This document shows, piece after piece, positions 34,583-43,663 of a stretch of 64,000 nt of DNA; the stretch's first letter is position 1, and each line of letters begins with the position of its first letter. The translations under genes were made by a program, and so were the position numbers. Source of the stretch: Paenibacillus montaniterrae (GTDB lineage Bacteria > Bacillota > Bacilli > Paenibacillales > Paenibacillaceae); assembly GCF_018403185.1 (NCBI RefSeq), contig NZ_BOSE01000007.1:186001-250000 (forward strand). The letters are read 5' to 3'. The notes under the pieces were generated by a model. It did not search any database. It was not told the origin of the DNA and saw only the letters and a program-made list of their open reading frames with translations.

Positions 34583-35923
34583 CTACATCGTTTGTGACAA
34601 TTGTTTGTTATGTTGAATATATTGCTCGACATCGCGTTCGCTTAAGCGATAGAAAGCCATCGTAACCAGCATCGCGCTATAGCCGATGATCGGAACGAGT
34701 GAAAAGATAATCCAAATGCCGTGCAAAGCCTCTGATGTTTGTACGGCTGCCTGCTCCACATAGCCAAACATGGCAAGCAAAGCGAGACATAAGCTTGAAG
34801 ACAGCGCACCAGCAAGCTTCGTAAACATCGTTTGTACCGAGAAAGCAAGACCTGCTGTACGCTGACCCGTGATCGCGTTGCCATACTCGATGCAATCTGC
34901 TGTAAACATCCCGTACAGCAGCAGCGGAATTTGCATCACAAGGACTCGCGCAGCAGCGATAACAAGAAACAATGCAAACTGCTCATACCCTACAAAGTAT
35001 TGCACCACGCACAAAGCAATTGTCAGCACGCAGCAGTAGACCGTCAATCTTTTTTTGCCAAGCCATTGAATGAGCTTGGGCAGCAGCGGTGACACGATTA
35101 CAATTGGCAGCACAAGCACGCCGAGCAGCACCGTCAGCATCTGTTCGTTGCCCAGATTGGAATTGGCAAAGTAAGCGGCGATCGTTTGCAGCGTATTGGT
35201 CGTGCTCATTAGCAAATACCCGATATAAAAAATAAAAAAGTATTTATTGCGCAGCATCGTACGGAAAACTCCCCAGAAGGAGACTTGCGGCTGCTTGTAA
35301 ACGACTCTTTCTTTGGCGATGAAAGGCAGCGGCACCATAGCAAGAAACGCTGCAACACAGTAGATTGCAACTGCCCCCAGCCAGCCCAGCTCTCCCTTCA
35401 GCATCATAAATGCCGCTGTTGCAATTGCAGCAATCGCACCAGCCATACGCGCATAGGCAAGCAGGCGATCCCGCTCAACCGTTTGGTCGCTCATGACCGT
35501 TGACAAGGAAAACATCGGAGAATCCGATACCGTATAGGCCATTCCCCACAAAATATAGGTAACATAAGCAAAGGCAAGCTGCAATGAATATTCCGCCTGC
35601 ATATTTACAAAGGCAAAGAGAAGCGTAAGCGGAATTAGAATACTCATGCTTTTTAGCCACGGAATATATTTGCCGCTTTTCAGCTTGCTGCGGTCAACAA
35701 TTGCTCCCATAATCGGATCATTAACCGCATCCCATAGCCTTGCGATAAATAATAAGGTAGCTGTAGCTCCTAGTGACAAGCCGACCTCTTCTGTATAAAA
35801 ATAAGTTAAAAATTGCAGCTGCAACATATACATCAGGTTTTGCCCGAAGGAATAGCTGCTGTAGCTCAAGCGTTCCCATTTGCTGGTCATATTCCGCTTT
35901 AACTTAGAGGCTTGATTCATCAT
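34583..35923 (-). CDS. Glycoside-pentoside-hexuronide (GPH) cation symporter
   Basis: A 446-residue, 12-helix sugar transporter of the GPH group (MelB/XynB/UidB). FIARLWDAVNDPIMGAIVDR near residue 60 is the family signature with the cation-site aspartates; GMAYTVSDSPMFSLSTVMS and MQIPLLLYGMFTADCIEYG are also typical. AGGAGGAACG precedes two ATGs. It stands alone, divergent from a LuxR-type regulator gene 206 bases away. Substrate probably a glycoside or oligosaccharide. Confidence 0.88.
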   Translation of the reverse strand: MMNQASKLKRNMTSKWERLSYSSYSFGQNLMYMLQLQFLTYFYTEEVGLSLGATATLLFIARLWDAVNDPIMGAIVDRSKLKSGKYIPWLKSMSILIPLTLLFAFVNMQAEYSLQLAFAYVTYILWGMAYTVSDSPMFSLSTVMSDQTVERDRLLAYARMAGAIAAIATAAFMMLKGELGWLGAVAIYCVAAFLAMVPLPFIAKERVVYKQPQVSFWGVFRTMLRNKYFFIFYIGYLLMSTTNTLQTIAAYFANSNLGNEQMLTVLLGVLVLPIVIVSPLLPKLIQWLGKKRLTVYCCVLTIALCVVQYFVGYEQFALFLVIAAARVLVMQIPLLLYGMFTADCIEYGNAITGQRTAGLAFSVQTMFTKLAGALSSSLCLALLAMFGYVEQAAVQTSEALHGIWIIFSLVPIIGYSAMLVTMAFYRLSERDVEQYIQHNKQLSQTM

Positions 35924-36129
35924 TAATCGTTCCTCCTATACGAATGTGACTATTATCATTTACATTGTTTTCTATATTTCTACAAACTGTAATTGCAAAC
36001 ATTTTTACACACCTTATGATATACTACTCATATACAATATGTAAATTTTTACTTTTTATCATTTATATATTAATTGCATCATACTTTATTCAAACGTTGC
36101 AAATTGTTTGAAGTAAGGAGAACTAGCCT

Positions 36130-36843
36130 ATGCTTATTAAACTGCTGCTAATTGAGAAAAATTTGCCCAATGCCCAGCAAGCTGTCTCTTTATTAGAACC
36201 ACTGGATCATATACTCATTTGTGGAGTTGCTACCTCCTATGAGCATAGCATCGAGCTAATCGAAAAAAAGCAGCCTGATATCGTTTTGCTTGAGTTGAAT
36301 ATGCTTGAGGAGCAAAGCATGTACATATCTGCCGGCATAAAAAAACAGTTCCCTCACATCCACATTATCATTTATACGGGCTATGACTATGTACCTTATT
36401 TTAATCAGCTGATCGAAAATGGCGTTAGCGGCATGCTCTACAAAACGGCCTCTGCCGAGGAGCTCAATGTGATGCTTTACAACGTGCTGCGCGGCAACAC
36501 GATTATTCCGCTCTCCTTATATCGGCAAATTAAGCTGCACCGCTCCGAGCATCTCAAGCATTATTGGGAAATCGAGATGACGCCAATCGAGCAAAGCCTG
36601 CTGGAAATGATTGATGAGCGCTACACAAACGCTTTGATTGCGAAAAAAATACATGTCAGTGAAAGCTCGGTTGAAAAATATTTGCGCAAATTATACGATA
36701 AATTAGGAGTACGCAATAAAAGCCAGGCCATTGAACGAATGCGGCAGGATAGACGCTTGCGTCCGATCGGCTTTGCAGAAAAAGCATCGCCGCATGCATT
36801 AGCCAGTCCAAGAACGGAGGTTGTTGAGCATGAGCATTTATAA
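36130..36843 (+). CDS. LuxR-type response regulator with degenerate receiver domain
   Basis: A 237-residue protein with a receiver-like domain (1-120) and a LuxR/NarL helix-turn-helix near 155-200 (TNALIAKKIHVSESSVEKYLRKLYDKLGV). The usual phospho-acceptor Asp is Glu55 (PDIVLLELNM), and the acidic pair near the N-terminus is reduced to IEKN. The switch Thr (IIIYTG) and Lys (LYKTAS) remain. Phosphorylation by the normal chemistry is unlikely. No kinase gene is adjacent. It overlaps bsaA by 14 bases. Confidence 0.87.
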   Translation: MLIKLLLIEKNLPNAQQAVSLLEPLDHILICGVATSYEHSIELIEKKQPDIVLLELNMLEEQSMYISAGIKKQFPHIHIIIYTGYDYVPYFNQLIENGVSGMLYKTASAEELNVMLYNVLRGNTIIPLSLYRQIKLHRSEHLKHYWEIEMTPIEQSLLEMIDERYTNALIAKKIHVSESSVEKYLRKLYDKLGVRNKSQAIERMRQDRRLRPIGFAEKASPHALASPRTEVVEHEHL

Positions 36844-37303
36844 TTTTGAAGTGAAGGATACTAAGGGAGAGCTTCGCTCCTTGAAGGATTATGAGGGAAA
36901 GGTCGTGCTGATTGTTAATACCGCGAGCAAATGCGGCTTTACCCCTCAATTTGAAGGTCTACAGCAGCTGTATAATAAATATGCCGAGCGTGGCCTCGTT
37001 ATTCTTGGGTTCCCGTGCAGTCAATTCAACAATCAGGAGTTTGAAACTATCGACGAAACGACTCAGTTTTGCCAAATGAACTATGGCGTCACGTTTCCGA
37101 TGTTCGCCAAAATTGATGTTAACGGCGAGCATGCCGATCCGCTGTTCAGCTACTTGAAGGAGCAAAAGCGCGGTCTGCTCTCTCGCAAAATTGAATGGAA
37201 CTTCACGAAATTTTTAGTCGATCGCCAGGGGCAGGTCGTCAAGCGCTTCGCGCCGACAACAGCACCTGAAAAGCTAGAGCAGGATATTGTAAGGCTGCTG
37301 TAG
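36830..37303 (+). CDS. bsaA: Glutathione peroxidase-like thiol peroxidase
   Basis: About 157 residues of the GPx family, reducing peroxides in the cytoplasm, most likely with thioredoxin or bacillithiol as donor. The peroxidatic Cys35 is in NTASKCGFTPQF; GFPCSQFNNQE and IEWNFTKFLVD supply the Gln and Trp-Asn of the catalytic tetrad. The ATG at 36830 follows GGAGG. It is translationally coupled to the preceding regulator gene. Confidence 0.92.
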   Translation: MSIYNFEVKDTKGELRSLKDYEGKVVLIVNTASKCGFTPQFEGLQQLYNKYAERGLVILGFPCSQFNNQEFETIDETTQFCQMNYGVTFPMFAKIDVNGEHADPLFSYLKEQKRGLLSRKIEWNFTKFLVDRQGQVVKRFAPTTAPEKLEQDIVRLL

Positions 37304-37444
37304 CTGTTATCGCAAAACTGCTGTGGCTGCTACGGCAAACTGCTGTGGCTGCTATGCAACTGCTGGCTGCTATAGTTGCCTAACTGCCGCATGTAAATTG
37401 CTTGCCAGCTACATCCAGTTCATTACATCACACTACATCACGCT

Positions 37445-37530
37445 AAAAAAGGGCTATGTGCGGCCAACCTGACTGCTTGCATGCTTCAAAAGCTGAAGCT
37501 TGCTTGCCAGGAACCGCTCACTAGCCCTTC
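37445..37530 (-). terminator. Terminator of the ABC exporter gene
   Basis: Minus-strand arms AAGGGCTAGTGAGCGG and CCGCACATAGCCCTT with a large loop, followed by TTTTTT. It lies 22 bases past the stop codon. Confidence 0.75.
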
Positions 37531-37539
37531 TTCGTTACT

Positions 37540-37571
37540 TGAATTGCAGACCTATTTGAATTGCAGACCGA
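37540..37571. repeat. Short tandem duplication over the 3' end of the ABC exporter gene
   Basis: TTGAATTGCAGACC occurs twice, 17 bases apart. The second copy encodes the last residues of the protein (GLQFK) and the first lies just after its stop codon. A replication-slippage event that left the reading frame intact. Confidence 0.85.
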
Positions 37572-39276
37572 ATTGCGCTTCATACAGCTTGGCGTATACG
37601 CCATTTGCCGCCAGCAGCTGCTCATGGCTGCCTTGCTCAGCAATGCCATCCTCCGTTACAACAACGATCACATCGGCATTTTTAATCGTAGCCAGCCTGT
37701 GAGCAATCACAAGAGTTGTTCTGCCTTGAGACAGCTCGGACAATGACTGCTGAATCGCAACCTCGGTTTCCGTATCGAGAGCGGAGGTAGCCTCATCGAG
37801 AATAAGAATCGGTGGATTTTTAAGAAACATGCGCGCGATCGCAATCCGTTGCTTTTGACCGCCAGACAGCTTCACGCCTCGCTCGCCAATAACCGTATCC
37901 AGACCGTCCGGCTGGTCCAGCAAAAAGGATTCGAGCCGTGCACGACGAGCTGCTTCCCAAATCTCCTGCTCTGTCGCATCGAGCTTGCCGTACTGAATAT
38001 TTTCTCTGATCGTGCCTGCGAACAAAAATACATCCTGCTGCACAATCCCGATTTGCTGGCGCAGAGATTGCTGGGTATAGCTGCGAATATCTACTCCATC
38101 AATCCGGATCGAGCCTTCGCTCACCTCATAGAAACGAGGCAGCAAGCTGCAAATCGTCGTCTTGCCCGCGCCCGATGGTCCGACAAAAGCAACTGTCTGT
38201 CCTTGCTTAATCGTTAGATCAATATTGCGCAGCACCTGCTTATGCGATTCGTAGCCGAAGCTGACATTTACAAACTGAATGTTATCCCGAAATTGCACCA
38301 GCTTTTTCGCATTAGGCTCATCCTGAATATCAGGCTCTGTTTCCATCAGCTCGACATAGCGTTTAAAGCCTGCGAAGCCTTGCGGATAGCTTTCTACAAC
38401 CGCATTTATCTTTTCAATTGGGCGGAAAAACACATTCGTCAGCAGGATAAAGCTTACAAATTCCCCATAGCTAAGCTCTTTGCTAATGACGAACCAGGTG
38501 CCGCACACGACAACAAACAAGGTAACAAAGCGCATCATCATATAAGTGATTGAACCATTTTTAGCAATCAGCTTATAGGAGGACAGCTTCGTTTTCTTGA
38601 ATTGCAAATTGTTTTGCTCAAATTGCTTTTCCTCGAACTGCTCGTTCGTGAATGCTTTAACGACGCGAATACCGCCTACATTATCCTCAATTCTGGCGTT
38701 AAAGTCGCCAATATCCTTGTAAAGCTGGTGAATCGCCGCCGTCATCTTCTTGTTGAAGTAAATCACGACCAAAATAATGAGCGGTACGACAATAAACGTA
38801 AGCACGGCCAGCTTCCAGTTAATAGCCAGCATTAACACAAAGGCGCCAATCAAGGTCATAATCGCAATAAATAAATCCTCTGGCCCATGATGCGCCATCT
38901 CACCGATCATGTTCATGTCATTAGTCAATCGGCCAATAAGATGCCCGGTTTTGGACTGGTCGAAAAAGCGGAAGCTCAGCTTCTGGATATGCGCGAACAG
39001 ATTGCGTCGCATATCCGTTTCAATGCTAATGCCTAGCATATGTCCCCAGTAGTTGACGATATACATCAGCACGGTGTTGACGACATAAAGCAGCAGCAGC
39101 GCAATTGAGGCTGAGATAATGCTGCTCCATTGACCGGTTGGCAGCAGCTTGTCAATAAACATTTGCATCGCGATTGGAAAGGCAAGCTCCAGCAAGCCTG
39201 CAATAATTGCACAACCAAAATCAAGCAAAAACAACCTTTTATAAGGCCGATAAAAACTGAAGAATTTTGAAATCAT
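37552..39276 (-). CDS. ABC transporter, fused membrane and ATPase domains (MsbA/YknU-like exporter)
   Basis: A 574-residue half-transporter: six membrane helices (about 15-310), then an ATPase with Walker A GPSGAGKTT, Q-loop, signature LSGGQKQR, Walker B ILILDEATSALD and switch His in VIAHRL. DMNMIGEMAHHGPEDLF and SKTGHLIGRLTNDM are typical of lipid or drug exporters acting as dimers. The frame is open to 39411, but the ATG at 39276 follows AAGGAG and begins the usual ISKFFSFYRPYK start. Substrate unknown. Confidence 0.9.
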   Translation of the reverse strand: MISKFFSFYRPYKRLFLLDFGCAIIAGLLELAFPIAMQMFIDKLLPTGQWSSIISASIALLLLYVVNTVLMYIVNYWGHMLGISIETDMRRNLFAHIQKLSFRFFDQSKTGHLIGRLTNDMNMIGEMAHHGPEDLFIAIMTLIGAFVLMLAINWKLAVLTFIVVPLIILVVIYFNKKMTAAIHQLYKDIGDFNARIEDNVGGIRVVKAFTNEQFEEKQFEQNNLQFKKTKLSSYKLIAKNGSITYMMMRFVTLFVVVCGTWFVISKELSYGEFVSFILLTNVFFRPIEKINAVVESYPQGFAGFKRYVELMETEPDIQDEPNAKKLVQFRDNIQFVNVSFGYESHKQVLRNIDLTIKQGQTVAFVGPSGAGKTTICSLLPRFYEVSEGSIRIDGVDIRSYTQQSLRQQIGIVQQDVFLFAGTIRENIQYGKLDATEQEIWEAARRARLESFLLDQPDGLDTVIGERGVKLSGGQKQRIAIARMFLKNPPILILDEATSALDTETEVAIQQSLSELSQGRTTLVIAHRLATIKNADVIVVVTEDGIAEQGSHEQLLAANGVYAKLYEAQFGLQFK

Positions 39277-39529
39277 CGACTGCTTCTCCTTTTTCTGCAA
39301 CAACATAATAGCTAGAGTATAGACAAAGACTGGAATCGTTGCAAGCATTCGTGAGGAGCTGTTTTTGCTGCTGCCGGGCGATTTTGCTGCAAAATTGAAG
39401 GCGGACTGCAAGTCGTCAGAACACCCCGTTCCAATTATGCTGGTCCCGCGCGGATATGCTGTCTTCCTTATAAGTTCCGCATCCGTTCATATATAAAATC
39501 ATGAACAAATTAAAAACACGCCGAAGCCG

Positions 39530-40330
39530 TCATTTCCGATTGCGCTCCATCCATGCCGTGGCCCAATCAACCAACGGTCGCTGCTCCAGAAAGCGGACAT
39601 CGGCATTTCCGACTTTATGAATCTGTACATTCCTTTCGCGATCGTATTCCTCTCCCAATCGAATAAAATCTTCATCGTCCACGGCCTGGGTCTTGTAAGT
39701 AACCCATTCGCGCTTTCCGTTTATCATTAACGCGCTGCTTTCGTTGGAGAACTTCTTGCCAGGGAAGTTCGCTCGCGTTTCCGCCAGGTGCAGCGACGTA
39801 TTTTTGTCGTAGCCGACGCCAACCAAAAGCACGTAACCATTTAACTGGTACAGCTTATCCAGCGGGGAGCCATCTCCAAAAATATTGCTCAAATCATGAT
39901 TCTCCGTTATAAACGACGCATGCTTGCCCACTGCTGCTATGGAACGTGCCGGGTGGTCAGACCTTTGGGCCTGTGGCCACTTGCGGAACATTTCGGCAAC
40001 GACTCCCATACCGATTGACGGGGTAATCTCTTTATCATAAGCGGGCCAATGCTTTCTAATGGCAGGCCACCACTCTACCGGCTCTTCCCAGTGAACGCCT
40101 GTGGCTGGATCAAGGTTCTTCCACGTTTGGGAGGGCATGATCAAGGTTCCTTCTGCTCCGACGATTTCAAGTAGGGATCGAATGTATGTCTCAGCTCCGC
40201 CTATAACAAAACCGAGTTTGCTTAACGAGGTATGTACCATGACGGTATGTCCTTCCATTAGTCCGCATTGTTTGAATTGGTCGATAAGATCTTCTTTAGT
40301 TAGAATGGGTCTTGTTTCCTTCGTAATCAT
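39530..40330 (-). CDS. AAC(3) family N-acetyltransferase
   Basis: A 266-residue protein of the aminoglycoside 3-N-acetyltransferase (antibiotic_NAT, YokD) family. Marks are GLMEGHTVMVHTSLSKLGFV, GTLIMPSQTW, RSDHPARSIAAVG and VLLVGVGYDKNTSLHLAE. Chromosomal members often do not confer resistance. The ATG at 40330 is chosen over the upstream GTG because AAGGTGGAG serves it. It follows a terminator and stands alone. Confidence 0.87.
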   Translation of the reverse strand: MITKETRPILTKEDLIDQFKQCGLMEGHTVMVHTSLSKLGFVIGGAETYIRSLLEIVGAEGTLIMPSQTWKNLDPATGVHWEEPVEWWPAIRKHWPAYDKEITPSIGMGVVAEMFRKWPQAQRSDHPARSIAAVGKHASFITENHDLSNIFGDGSPLDKLYQLNGYVLLVGVGYDKNTSLHLAETRANFPGKKFSNESSALMINGKREWVTYKTQAVDDEDFIRLGEEYDRERNVQIHKVGNADVRFLEQRPLVDWATAWMERNRK

Positions 40331-40367
40331 AATTGGAATCTCCACCTTGTCATTAGTTAATAAAATA

Positions 40368-40402
40368 AAAAAACAACCCAGCTACAAGTAGCGGGGTTGT
40401 CT
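40368..40402 (-). terminator. Terminator of the GHKL sensor kinase gene
   Basis: Minus-strand arms ACAACCCCGCTAC and GCTGGGTTGT followed by TTTTTTT. It lies about 100 bases after the kinase stop codon and before the acetyltransferase gene. Confidence 0.88.
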
Positions 40403-40503
40403 CTAGCAATACTAGCGAATCAGTGCCCTTCAATTTCATTACTTTCTATATTATACCAATCTAGTTAAGGCGGCAATAGTGCTTTTAGTTAGCTGACCAG
40501 CAT

Positions 40504-41805
40504 TTAAGCTGAGCCTGTGGCGACTGCCTTGCGAATTGTAAGCTTTTGCGTAAACCATTGCTTCTCCATTACCGTTTCCAGATGGACATTTGGATGCTGA
40601 TTTACAATTTTGCGGACAGTAGCAAGACCAATGCCGCGATGCTTGCCCTTTGTTGAAAAATTTTCCTCAAAAAGCTGTTCAACAGGAGCAGGCTGCTGCT
40701 CGGCACGATTTTCGATAATGATCACGATAGAGCCTTCGATTGTATGCAGCAACGCCAAATTAATACATGGCTGATCTGTGCACTCGCTGGCTTCTATCGC
40801 ATTATCCAGCAGTATACCAATAACTCTGGCCAAATCGATAATATTCATATCTATCGTCGTAATCAGATCCGGCACCTGCACATTAACTACGATTTTATTT
40901 TTCTCCGCTGCAATCAGCTTCGTTGCAATCAAACCCTTCAGCTCTTGAATTTTTATGTTTTTAAACTGAATGAACATTAAATTATGCTGCAAGGTTTGCT
41001 GCTCCACCTTCATAATATGGTCATGAAAATAGCGGCGCAAGCCCTCCATGTTGTTATCATCGAGAAAGCCACGTATCGTCAGCAAGATGTTGACATAATC
41101 GTGGCGGAACGTATGCATATTATGATTGACCGCTTCCAATTCCTTCATATAGTGCAGAAATTGCTCCTGCTCAAATTGCTTGCGGCGCATTGCATTATGC
41201 TTACTAATATACAAAAACAGCAGGCTGCACAGCACCATAATAGAAAAGAAGTAACCGATTTGCATCAGTAAATTGATCGCAATGACGCGATTCGAGTCAT
41301 CCTCTGGAGAGTTGAACATATTAAAATAGACAACTGCTATCGTGCCCAGCAAAATAACGACAAGCAAGGTCTGTACATACCAAGGCAGCTCCAGATCATG
41401 AAATTTATCGTAAACATAACGCTTATATAAAAAGACCAGCAGTGAAAAAAGAAATCCGTATGCGAGCACCTCAGCTGCAATCGCCAGCTTGCCAAGCGAG
41501 TACAGCCATCCCGAATGCAGCAGCTGTACAAAATGCCCTGAAATCATAGTGCCAATGATCGTTACACACAATGAAATAATTGAAAAAACGGACGCTTTAA
41601 AGTAATACAGCATCATGAGCGAGGCAGCGGCAAAATAACTGATCGCCGCAACATTAGCGTCAAGCAGCATCAGCATCCAGCTCGGAACGGCAACCAAGCC
41701 CATATACAAAAGGACTTGCTTTAGCGTCGGCCTTACGTTCAATATGTAAAAGAAAGCTGTAAATGTGAATATACATTCTAATATTCCATTGTGCATGAGC
41801 TTCAT
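40504..41805 (-). CDS. AgrC/ComD-like sensor histidine kinase (GHKL)
   Basis: A 433-residue kinase with six or seven membrane helices in residues 1-200, then a dimerisation region with phospho-His235 in FRHDYVNILLTIRGFL and a GHKL ATPase (GILLDNAIEAS; GKHRGIGLATVRKIV). This layout is that of peptide-sensing quorum kinases. No peptide precursor, processing protease or LytTR regulator lies next to it in this window, so the partner is unknown. The ribosome site is weak, so the start could also be the Met at residue 4. Confidence 0.85.
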   Translation of the reverse strand: MKLMHNGILECIFTFTAFFYILNVRPTLKQVLLYMGLVAVPSWMLMLLDANVAAISYFAAASLMMLYYFKASVFSIISLCVTIIGTMISGHFVQLLHSGWLYSLGKLAIAAEVLAYGFLFSLLVFLYKRYVYDKFHDLELPWYVQTLLVVILLGTIAVVYFNMFNSPEDDSNRVIAINLLMQIGYFFSIMVLCSLLFLYISKHNAMRRKQFEQEQFLHYMKELEAVNHNMHTFRHDYVNILLTIRGFLDDNNMEGLRRYFHDHIMKVEQQTLQHNLMFIQFKNIKIQELKGLIATKLIAAEKNKIVVNVQVPDLITTIDMNIIDLARVIGILLDNAIEASECTDQPCINLALLHTIEGSIVIIIENRAEQQPAPVEQLFEENFSTKGKHRGIGLATVRKIVNQHPNVHLETVMEKQWFTQKLTIRKAVATGSA

Positions 41806-41969
41806 TTTAACATCTAACTGCCTTTCCTAATCTTTTGCTTTGATCACTTCCATAATAACAAAAAATTCGACAACGCCATCATATTACTCCCATTCGTATC
41901 TTTTTTGCTCATAACTTTAGCCTAACATGTTAGCTTAAGAGGGCAGCAGCAAATTTGCACATAAAAAAA

Positions 41970-42131
41970 TCAGCTTTTCCATCGGTTTTTCTGCTGCCAC
42001 TGCTTTTGCTTGCGCTGCTTTTCATCTCTGCTCAGCGCCTCCTCAACATAATCGCGTTCAGGAATACTCATTCTTATACCAATCAATTGAAAAATAATGA
42101 TCACATTCAACACGATAATGACATAGACCAT
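41970..42131 (-). CDS. Small membrane protein with RDYVEEALSRD motif
   Basis: A 53-residue ORF starting MVYVIIVLNVIIIFQLIG (one membrane helix), followed by PERDYVEEALSRDEKQRK and a basic tail. AAGGGG lies upstream of the ATG. It is the counterpart of the gene at 54127-54291, which has the same layout and the motif PRDYVAEALERDRRNRE. Conservation between two unlinked loci supports it as a real gene. Function unknown. Confidence 0.7.
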   Translation of the reverse strand: MVYVIIVLNVIIIFQLIGIRMSIPERDYVEEALSRDEKQRKQKQWQQKNRWKS

Positions 42132-42342
42132 TTCCACACGCCCCTTGCTCTGAAGCTTAGCCTGCTAGTATACATATCGTTACTCTGCTTATACCTGCTT
42201 GTTTAATATGTATGATGAGTGAGCAAGCAACATGCTCGGCGGCATTGGATATACACGATTACTACTTCTTTTTCATGTACTTTTCACTATAAATCCAACC
42301 AAAATATACTATTCCGTAATTCATATTCACCTCTTATTTCGC

Positions 42343-43110
42343 TTAAGCTACTCTGCCAATGCTTTTCCGCATCATCAGTTGAGCAATTAGCGATGCGACG
42401 ATTATGCCAAGCACGATGCCAGAAATCGGTGCAACGACGAGTATGCCGATCGTATTGCCGCTTGTTGCCAGCATCAGCTTCGCAGCTGTCGTAACAAGCG
42501 CTACACAGACGACGATAGCCCAGAAAGCAAGCTTTTGCTTACCACTGCGATCAAGCGCTGGTGATTGCTGCGGCTGTATGCGCAGCAAATGAAAAACGAG
42601 TAAGCTGACCAGCCCCAATAGCCCGAGCAGTGAAAAACCATATTGCAGCAGCTTATACACGGGCAGACCTAACAGCTGTGTTTGCCAAATCCATGGCGCA
42701 AAGGCTTCAAAACTGCTATGGGCATGTGTAAATTCATCAATGAACACATGGCTGCCAAAGCCGATAATGACCGAAATGATAAACGTAAGCAGAGCCCGCC
42801 AGGAAGCAAGCTGCTCAGCTTCAAACAATGCGAGACAACGGCTGTTCAAGCCGCCAACCGTTGGCAAATGCGCTGCCAACGGAATTTTCACCAGCCTATG
42901 GAACAACAGTCCGAACAATAAGCATAGAGGCAAAGCTTGCAGCAACAAGCCCTGCCAAGTATGGCCAATGCTGCGATAAGGCTCCAGCCGAATAAAATAC
43001 TCCATATCTGGCGACATACTGCCCAATATAAGACCTGTCGCGCTAAAATAAGCCGGTCGAATATAGCGAAGCGGCAAGGCGTAGAGGGCGTGGGATACTG
43101 TAAATGGCAA
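42343..43110 (-). CDS. DUF4184 family membrane protein
   Basis: A 255-residue protein with about six membrane helices. The N-terminus PFTVSHALYALPLRYI and GSMSPDMEYFIRLEPY match the DUF4184 family, a putative metal-dependent membrane hydrolase group with conserved His and Asp. The start codon is TTG, with AAGGAG nine bases upstream. The repeat array begins 25 bases upstream of its start. Confidence 0.83.
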   Translation of the reverse strand: MPFTVSHALYALPLRYIRPAYFSATGLILGSMSPDMEYFIRLEPYRSIGHTWQGLLLQALPLCLLFGLLFHRLVKIPLAAHLPTVGGLNSRCLALFEAEQLASWRALLTFIISVIIGFGSHVFIDEFTHAHSSFEAFAPWIWQTQLLGLPVYKLLQYGFSLLGLLGLVSLLVFHLLRIQPQQSPALDRSGKQKLAFWAIVVCVALVTTAAKLMLATSGNTIGILVVAPISGIVLGIIVASLIAQLMMRKSIGRVA

Positions 43111-43135
43111 ACGAATTCACTCCTTTTTAGAGGTA

Positions 43136-43305
43136 GTTCAAAATGCTTGACTTTGATGACGATGTGTTGCTTCGTAGCTTATTCGACGTCGAATCTTGAA
43201 CGCTAGCGAAAACTGCGGTGCTCACGTAGCTAATGGCCTACGCTGCGCTCCTCGTTTTCTACTAGCGTCCAAGCTTCTTGGTCCTGAAAGCCCAGCTTTT
43301 TGAAC
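43136..43305 (-). repeat. Element B copy B11 (170 bp, stem type 1, reversed)
   Basis: Complete copy in the opposite orientation to those at 7-34 kb. It has ends GTTCAAAATGC...GCTTTTTGAAC, type 1 arms and the palindrome ATTCGACGTCGAAT. Confidence 0.95.
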
Positions 43306-43321
43306 CTTTATTTGAAGGGTA

Positions 43322-43492
43322 GTTCAAAATGCTTGGCTTTGATGACGATGCTGTTTCGTTGTAGTGGATTCGACGGCGAATATGTCACGCTACCGATGGC
43401 TGCGGTGCTCACGTAGCTGCTGGCCTACGCTGCGCTCCTCGCCTTCTAGTATCGTGCCATCTTCTTGGTCCTGAAAGCCCTGCTTTTTGAAC
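43322..43492 (-). repeat. Element B copy B12 (171 bp, stem type 2, reversed)
   Basis: Complete type 2 copy; read on the minus strand its arms are ATGGCACGATAC and GTAGCGTGACAT. Confidence 0.95.
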
Positions 43493-43508
43493 CTTTATTT
43501 GAGTGGTA

Positions 43509-43660
43509 GTTCAAAATGCTGGACTTTGATGGCGATGTGTTGCGCTGTAGCGTAGTCGACGTCGAATATGTCATGCTACCGATGGCTGCGGTGCTCACGC
43601 TAATGGCCTACGCTGCGCTCCTCGTTCTCTACTAGCGTCCAAGCTTCTTGGTCTTGCCCT
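43509..43660 (-). repeat. Element B copy B13 (chimeric, fused to A5)
   Basis: Read on the minus strand the first arm is type 1 (CTTGGACGCTAG) and the second type 2 (GTAGCATGACAT). This is the reverse combination to B8. Its A-proximal end is fused to A5, as in B1, B3 and B6. Confidence 0.92.
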
Positions 43661-43663
43661 GAA

